DNA from: Apostichopus japonicus
Taxonomy: Eukaryota > Echinodermata > Holothuroidea > Aspidochirotida > Stichopodidae
Length of the DNA: 60,000 nucleotides
NCBI RefSeq assembly: GCF_037975245.1
Contig: NC_092565.1
Location: 8,406,999-8,466,998 of the forward strand
Direction: 5' to 3'
The notes beneath the pieces were generated by a model that was not told the origin of the DNA, did no database searches, and saw nothing but the letters and a program-made list of their open reading frames with translations. The translations under genes were made by a program, and so were the position numbers. Positions 27,601 to 36,600 of this stretch are shown here, in pieces. How positions within the stretch are numbered: the stretch's first letter is position 1; every line of letters starts with the position of its first letter.

Positions 27601-30600
27601 ATTCTGTTCAGTTGTCACCTTCTTGGTAAGATTTCCAAATGCAAAAAAGCTCTGTAAGGGCTGATGAGAAAACAGTACTTTCATCAAAATTGGTTAAAGG
27701 TCACCTGTATTGGATTATAGAATGTGGTATTAAATGGCATCATTTGAGTTTCATCACTGCAGGTGATACATGCAAACTTTTTATAATGTACACTGCTTAT
27801 CTGGAATCTATGAAGATATAGACTATTCGTCCTAGTAAATGACCTTTGACATCCAGCTTGAGCATCAACCTTTGACCTCAAGAAATATCCATATGCCTGG
27901 GATGGGACCAGTTAATGGACCCCCTAAGTTTATCTTCTTCACAACTCAATCAACTTCACAACCACCAAGCATAATAGGCCTTTGTTAAATGCAAACCCAA
28001 ATGCGGTCTGCTGAGAATCACTACAATAAGCAAGCATTATTATCTCACCTCACCAACTTCTTCCTCTGTTAATTCTCTCGAAGAATTTGATGCACTGCAA
28101 TGTGGGAAAAGGTTTATTAGTAAACTGCTGTTCAACACTCAATTCTGATTTCTGACCTGGTCATTCACAGCCTAGTAGCCAGTAGCTCAATACAGACAAT
28201 AAATAGCATCCAGTGACTTATTGTTACATCTTTTGTATATCTGTTAATAATTTGATAAACTTTCATTTGATTACTTTCTGAGCAGTCTTTCATAAAGTGA
28301 GCATAGTATAATCATTTCTTATTTTACAAGCACCTCACCTGGAAATATTCTGATAAACACTGCATGATGCTCCCTTGTGTTACAGTCTTGCCATTAAACC
28401 ATTTCCTACAATTTACTACTTAAATTTGAATTTCAACTCCATAGATCACAAATATATAGGTGACGAAAATGTTTTTGCATGTAATCAGTTATGTGCTACT
28501 TCTGCTGCAAGTTAGCATGAACATAGTGATATGTACAGTCATACAATGCCCCCACCCCCTCCCTCCCCCTTTAACCATGTTGAGAAAATCAGTGATTATT
28601 GATTGTATTGCCTCACAAGTAGCTCAGTGTTAGTAATTTTATTTTTGTTCTTAATTATTATTCTTGTTCTTAGTTATTATTCTTGTTCTTAGTTATTACT
28701 TGTTATTATATTTTATATATTATTTGTTATTTTATTTGTTATTATTTGTTCTTAGTTACTAATTCTTGTTCTTAGTTATGATTCTTGCCTTAAAAGATGC
28801 ACTCACAACATAGGACACAAGAGTATTATCAACATATACAATATCCTACTGCGATAATATTTGTGACTCCCAATGCCGATCATTTTAGAAATGTATGTGA
28901 GCTGATAGTAAGGTAACAGTAGTCTTGATTTACTTTAAAACAACTACTGCTATAAAAAAAAAAACACAAATGCTTGGAATATACCTAGGATATACACTGA
29001 CTTACAAGGCCATGTTGATGTTGTTTACTGTATTGTTCCATTGCTTCTCAAACAAAGGAAGTTTCTTGGTGATTATTTTCTCCAGATCAACAGGATCAAC
29101 AACATCGAAGAGAGCCCAGAGGTCTTCATTAATGTTAACAATCTGTTGGACACAAAGAGGTCATTAATACTACAAAATTTCACAACAACCCATTGTACAT
29201 AGCATTGTTAGAAGACTGCTTTCCCTCCTACGTCAAGAATAATATGGTAAATATTAATTACAATAAATGAGCATCATATTGAAATTAAGGATGACTCTTC
29301 TTGTGCTTGTTTTGGTTTAAGGGTTCAAATAACGGCAGAGGTGTGTATCAAGGGTGCTTTGACACTATCGTATCTTGATCCTGTATTACGGTACTGTATG
29401 ACCATTAAGAAGTACACACAGAACTGCCAGATCAATAACATTCTGCACTTGTGTGGCTAGCAACTTATTTTGGATGTCGACACCACCAGTCTATTTTCAT
29501 ACTGGAGAAGTGTTGTCATGATTGCCAGTGATCAGATCATAGCAATAATAACACACTTTACCTTGAAAAGGATATAAAGGAGTTAGTACTTGTAATAGTG
29601 CTATCACTACATCACTTGTAACACATTTAACCTACCTTAGATCTTGCAGAATCTGTAGTTTACAATATGTAGGAGAAACCAAGGCTACTCTCAAAAAACG
29701 TCTCTATGGCAATAGATCCACAGTCAACAATTTGACGACTGAAAATCCAGTTTGGCAACATTTCAACCTTCCAGATCAAACCAGACATGACTCTATAAGA
29801 CATTAGATTTTAGTTATAAACCACCTCAGAAGATCTCATGATCTCAAAATAATCTATGTAAACTAGTCTACATCAGTCGAGCCCAGTCTAGGAATAGCAA
29901 CAATGTTATCTTATGAATAATTAAGTTCAGGCAGAAAGCCAGCTAAAAACCTGTGCTGGGCAGATAAACTAGGTTAATGTAAAGGTTGTGAAACCCTTCA
30001 TAATCTGTCTTGTTGGCGACTCAAGTTACCTCATGCTTCATTGTAAAGAAACCCTCTCTATAAAATGAAAAGAAAGAACAAAAATAAGTATATTAGATCA
30101 TGAATTCTGAGGCTATTGCTCAAATGTTGTTAAATAATGCAGGGTTCTATAGTCTTTCTTCTTTCATTACACTTAGTATAATGTAATGTAACCACATGTC
30201 ACATCCAAGATGACCTCTCATACATGATGCATTATTGCCTTCTTCTTAAACAATATAGTGGCAGCCTCCCCACGCCTCCCCCACACCCACAGAGAAGGGG
30301 TGAATCATGTTCAGTCTAAGCAGAATTTAAGCAGAATTTCGTACACATATTCAAGCTTAACATTTTCTGGCACTTTAGTGACAAGAGTGTTATAAACAAG
30401 ATGGCTATTGTAAGGTACTCATTTAATAACAAAGCTCTGTCAGGGATGGTTATACCTGTAAGATTCAGTCTGTCAGGGATCTTTATACCTGTGTATCAGA
30501 ATAAGTTTTACATGTTGGTCATAGAATCATGGTGAAACAAACTGATTACTTCTCAAACAATCTGAATGCACCTGTAGTGAGCTGGATTTTAGTTTTATTA

Positions 30601-33600
30601 CAAAATGTGTGAAATGAATCAAACAAACTGATTCTAACCCTCCATAGTCCTCCAGGGCTGATGCTTGCACTATAGGCCACTTTTCAATTATGAACGGATC
30701 AAAAGCCACAGGACGACCTACACAGGAAGCAAATAAGAGAAAATAAGAGAAAATTAACACAGTATATACATACATTCAAGTTCATGATTTCATCATAATA
30801 CCAACCTTGCACCTGTATTATCATATCAGCATAGCACCAACCTCACACCTGAATAATATCATCACAGCATCACCCTGTATCAGTATTACCATATTATAAG
30901 TTGATGTGTGTGTGTTCTGAGCTTGTAAACATAATGTCTCAGGAAGAGAACAATAGCTGATCTCATATTCGACACGTGACTTGAGTCACATTAAGACGAG
31001 AACCCTATTTTGGAGCATGAGAGATGAAAGGTCATTTAGGTTACCAGAGGTCAAAATATGAAATCTTGAAAATTCTATATTTCTTCAGTCATATAATTTG
31101 TGAAAAAGTGGATTTGACAATGTTAGGCTGCATCATGGAAAAGGTCTACCACATGTGGACAAGCTAAAAGTTCAACAAAGCTCAGTGGAAGTCGAAAGTA
31201 GGAATACATTGTAAACACGATATTTCAAGTAAAGGAAATAGTTGCAAGACTTCATACCTGACTGAAATATTTGCCAAACTTATATTAAAAACAGTTGAGT
31301 AGTTTCTTGATTTGTTTGTCTGTTCCAAGCACTTGTACCATATCAACCAAGGTTCATTCAAACCTACTGAACGGTTCATTTCACAATGCTTTTGCAATGT
31401 TTAATTACAAAGAAGAAAAAATAAGAACTTACATGTGTCACAGTGGATTGAGTACCCACTGAATGTAAATAAGCTGCTATGACTAATACTAGACTGGTGA
31501 GATTACTGAAATAATGCTGAGGCAATAAAGAATTCCCTTCAGAAATTGCGTTCTTTTTATGCTGGTGTTAATATTTCTAACATGGCAAATAGCTACTGGG
31601 AGGGTTGTAATTCTGGTTTTTTACCATCAAGCCCACAATGATCCAACTAGACTTAATGCAGTATTCTGAGCATAAATTCTTAAGAGTGGGAGTCTGGTGG
31701 GTTTGTGGTTCAATCCTCATTGAAGATCCTGCAGACCCCTGATTTAGTAGCAGATTTTATATTCACAGAAATGATACAATCCAGGGACGTTTTCCAGTAC
31801 ACACTAACCTCATTTATCCCTCCAAAGATGGGACTAGGTAGACTCAAGCACAGCTATTTGTTGTTCAAATAGATTTAACCAATTTCCCCTCATAGAATGG
31901 AAAGGATTCTTCTGCAAGTGAAGCCCAGTACATCCCTCTATATTCAAGTTATCTATTACATGTATCATAGGACTCTTCATAGCCTAGATCATATTGGCTT
32001 TAAGAACTCATTTGTCGGTTATCTGATTATGGGGTTCAGCTGTCCTTGGTTGTAACTTACTTTTCGTTCCAAATGGCATTCCAATAGAGTGACTATCCTT
32101 GGACATCGCAACGAAACTGAAGATTTTAAAGTCTTCTGCTGCATCTGCATCGTTATCATACTATAGGAGAAAAACAGAAAAAAAGCTAGAATAGAAACGC
32201 CTTCAAAAAGATTGGATTGTTTTAAATGCTCGCTGCAAGAAACATGCAGAAAATAGAGGGTTATAATTCAAAGGGATGAAGATATTCTCGATTGACGGTG
32301 AACTTCTCCCAAGAAATGTTTCAAACACAGAGCACACGATATCATGATTTTACAAGTATGAACCTTAGAGGAAAGTTTATCAAGACAAGTACAACAAGCA
32401 ATGGTATAATTTGTGTGATGGAACCTTGAAGGACTTTAGCCTGACAAATGTCCCTACAGTATGAAATAAATAATTTACCCCAACAAAAATATGACTATAC
32501 TTCACAGGCAGTGCTAGTGGTACTGTCGACTATCTAAAGGGCCTACAGACACTAACGAATGTCATTTGCATATTTCCAAAAATTAATGCAAACCCCTCAA
32601 ACTGCTGTTCTCAATCCTAACACACTTGCTTCTAAAACCTAGCATTATCTTCTATGTCAAAACGTAGACTTTGATAACCAAGCATATTAACCAGTCGTTA
32701 TAAGGTGAGGCTCACAAACAACCAACATTGGAAGTGTTATAGCAGTAGCCTAGCCTATACCTGGCAGATTATTTTTTCAGTTGACATGTGTGTGGTGTAC
32801 TTTTGGTCAAGTTCCATTGAAGTTTTTCTTCAATTCTTTTTTAAATATCGTCATTTCCATCTATTTCCAACAGTTTTTCTACAGTGCCAGCGTTGCAGAA
32901 TTCCACAATATGATTTGTACATGGTAACTGCTACTTGTGTGCAACTGATAACACCAGTTATTGTGTGAAATTTTCAAAGGTATAAGGCAATAAGTTTTAA
33001 TTCCAGTTGTTCTTTGTTGTAATGATTTGAAATCAAAAGAACAGAACCATAGAATACAACTGGTGACTCTGCGATGAGTGTGACTTAACTTTCTTTATGC
33101 TGACTTAAGTTTGTTTGAAATAAATGCTTCCAACTTTCTTGATAAAATGAAACAGGTGACACAGGCAAGGAGTTTGAAAATCTCATGTTAACTAGGTAAC
33201 AGCAGAAACTATGATTTCCATTAAAATGGTAAAAACCCTTGTTGTAAATACTTCACTTGTCATTGTAAGCAACCTAGTCTCTTTAGTATCATGTTATGTT
33301 CATTTCAGTACAGGTCAACTTAAAGTCCTTAAGTTTCACAGAATCACATTACTCTTTGAGCAACAGTATATGTAAATGTCCTATGCCAGATGTTTACTTA
33401 CAAAGCACACACGGTAATTTCAAAGGCCTGTCTCATTAACATGATTGGACGTAAATGATTTTCCTGTACAAACTTGTTCATAGATTCACTATTGACTGCT
33501 AAATACTTACTTGATTTATGAGGGTAATTAATTAGCAGAGGTACGATATTAATTCTTTGGATCATAATGAAAGCGGTGATATCATGTGACGTTGGTGAAC

Positions 33601-36600
33601 ATTATAGTGATATTGAACACTGATGGAAACATTAATTGCTCCCAGGGACCTATTGGTACAACAATCAACACCATTTGATGTACATAGCAAGATTTCAAAT
33701 AGCTAGTATGATTACAATGTCACAGTAAATTAGGTACCATGATGAGTAGCTAGTGATAACTATAAATACCTGCTGCTGATTGGTGCAATGAAGTCTCAGG
33801 TTTGGCCAGTGGGCTATGTATGGCAGCAAGTGTGGATAGTTCAATGGATTACAGTAGACATAAACTGCTGACTTTGTTATAAGAAGCACCACATCTGCAA
33901 AAGAGAATATAATATTGATTACATTATGACAAGATCCAACATCTCAAACATTGTCAAGTTCTCCATTGGAGGAGAAGTACTGTCAAGTTTCTCCATGCGG
34001 TGAATTACATACATGACAAGAAGGGTTTTCAAAGTCGCTAATGGAATACTTACATGACAAGAAGTATGGTCAAGGTCTCCAATGGCATACTGAGCAAACA
34101 AGAAGTATTCTCAGGGTCTACACAGTATGCTGGGACAACAAGACAATACAGTCAAGTTCTATATTAGTATGCTGAGACATCAAGAAGTATTATCAAAGTC
34201 TCCATGATATATAGTGAGATGACAAGAAATATCGTCAAGGTCTCTCTTGGTATAATAACATGACAAGAAGTATTATTCAAGTTTCTAACGGTATATTTAC
34301 ATGACATATGATGTGTGACATATTTACCGACCTAAATGGACATACCAGAGCTCATTAAATTGTTTTATTCCATGGCTCCTATCGGGAGGTTCAAATATTG
34401 AAATCGGTGGTCATTGGAGCCTAGTGTGGCCATCTCAATTGCAAGGGCTACCATGGTAATAATTTATGTTTTTAGGTAACAAGTATCTGGGGGTCAGGTG
34501 GGAGGTAAGGTGACCAAAAGTTACATGTCCATAATGCTGGGGGTGGGCAGGGGGGGGGGAAGGATGGAAGGAAAGAAGTAAAATACTGTGCATTTGTGTC
34601 TGTTTGTGTGCGTGTCTCTTGGATCTGCAATTTTGAAGTTAAAATGTTCTTTCAAACTCGGTAGGAAGTTGAAAGCTTGTGTCTCACAGCCTTTCAGAAC
34701 AAAATGTCAAACAATGGAGGTTCAAAGCCATTTTGAGTAGTGCAGAGCTTATGGATGAGGGGTGTGAATTTTTAACCATACTATTATCAATAATCAATCA
34801 ATTGTTATCAGTTGTGATCAATTGTGATGAGATGTGCAACTCTGTGCATTGCCCTCAAGGGTTTACTTATTAAAACATGCAAATGTGTACATTACTTTGA
34901 GCGTGATCAAGTTACTCACTCAATGTAGTATTTGCAATGGCAATTTTCAGAGTATTTGAAATAACTTAGGTTTTGATTCACAAACTTCAATCCACAGGTG
35001 ACATTCTCTGTGGCTGGTATTGGTTTAACAAAATCATATCTTGGTTGGTATATTTCTTTGGAAGAGTCTTTTCATTTTTTCATTCTTTTGGCTGTTTCCT
35101 TCATGAAAATACCGAATGTTCTAGTAAGATATTGGCAGAGTTAGGGTTAGGTCTTCAAATAAAAGTGTGGAGCAAGTTTTCTGTCTACCTTACCTTCATA
35201 TGTTTCATCATCATCCACAATCCTGTAAGCAAAAAAAAAAACATTAAACTTTCACAAAATTGTCAACAAATAGTAATCAGGTAAACCTGTTTCCCTATTA
35301 ACCACAAGATGAACTTTCTTTCAGGGAGAGAACTCTATAACTGATCATATAATGCACTAGCAGATCAAACAATAATAACCAATTCACTGTTTGATTGCTT
35401 CCCTATGGTTTGGATACTGTATGTGCACAGGTTTGTATGCATAAATGGACATAACTCAAAGGTGCTTACAAGTTTTGATATCAAGTGACTTAACTGGTCA
35501 GTCATAAAGTAATATCTATGATCAAGATAACTACTGTACATCCCTACCATATAGCAATCCGGAGTTGCATGATAACTACATCACTACTGTATAGCAATCC
35601 TGATGTTCAAGATAACTACATCCCTACCATATAGCAATCCTGAGGTTCATGATAACTTCATCCCTACAATATAGCAATCCTGAGGTTCATGCTACGTAAC
35701 TAAATACCTACCATATAGCAATCCTGAGGTTCATGCTAACTACATACCTACCATATAACAACGCTTTGGTTCATGATAACTACATCACACTGTATAGCAA
35801 TCCTGATGTTCATGATAACTTCATCCCTGCCATATAGCAATCCAGAGGTTTATGATAACTACATCACACTGTATAGCAATCCTGCTGTTCATGATAACTA
35901 CATGATAACTACACTGCATGTTGAAAGCAACTTTGATTTCATGTGAACAAATATTTCAGCTCCTTACCTCTATAAAAGCTTTCAATAAGCTCTGCTCCAT
36001 TGTGGGGACTATATGTCATGTACTTTATTGTAATGATTTATACACATGTAAATGACTTTGTGTGAAAGCTGTTGAATGTAACTGCTTTAGCAATCTTCAG
36101 AAACAATAACAGACTTTTGTGGGAAATACTTCTTGCAAACTGTTCCAAACCTCGTCCAACAAATGACGCTGAATCAAGAAAGACCAATTCTGATAAGACA
36201 GTAGATGTCGGGCATCTGATGACTATCAACTTACTCGCCATTTCTTCCATCCAGGAAATCAAAGAGGAGATAGTCTGCCAGCTCCTTATGTCCTTCATCA
36301 AACCTACAATAATGACAGCAGAATACACATTACCAGCAGTGTTTGATTTATACACTGGAGGACCCTTTCTTTCAATCATGGTTTCATTGCTGTTTTTTTT
36401 GCATAAGAGTCTGCAAACTTGAAAATCTCATAGTCAAAGAAAATAAATACCCAGTTAAACTGCACAAAATGGTGTTACACATCAGATGTTCTCAAAACAT
36501 TTCAATCCTAACACTAAATCTATCCCCCTCTGCTGATCAACCCACCTTATCTAACCAGTTACACTGCACACAATGGTGTTTTACATCAGACTATCTCAAA

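Noticed and set aside
31690-31735. B-box-like GTGGTTCAATCC suggesting a SINE or tRNA
   Set aside because: No matching A box or cloverleaf at the right distance.
36072-36422. A 116-codon plus-strand frame
   Set aside because: It is antisense to DNAAF9 exon 3 and shows no domain; a shadow frame.
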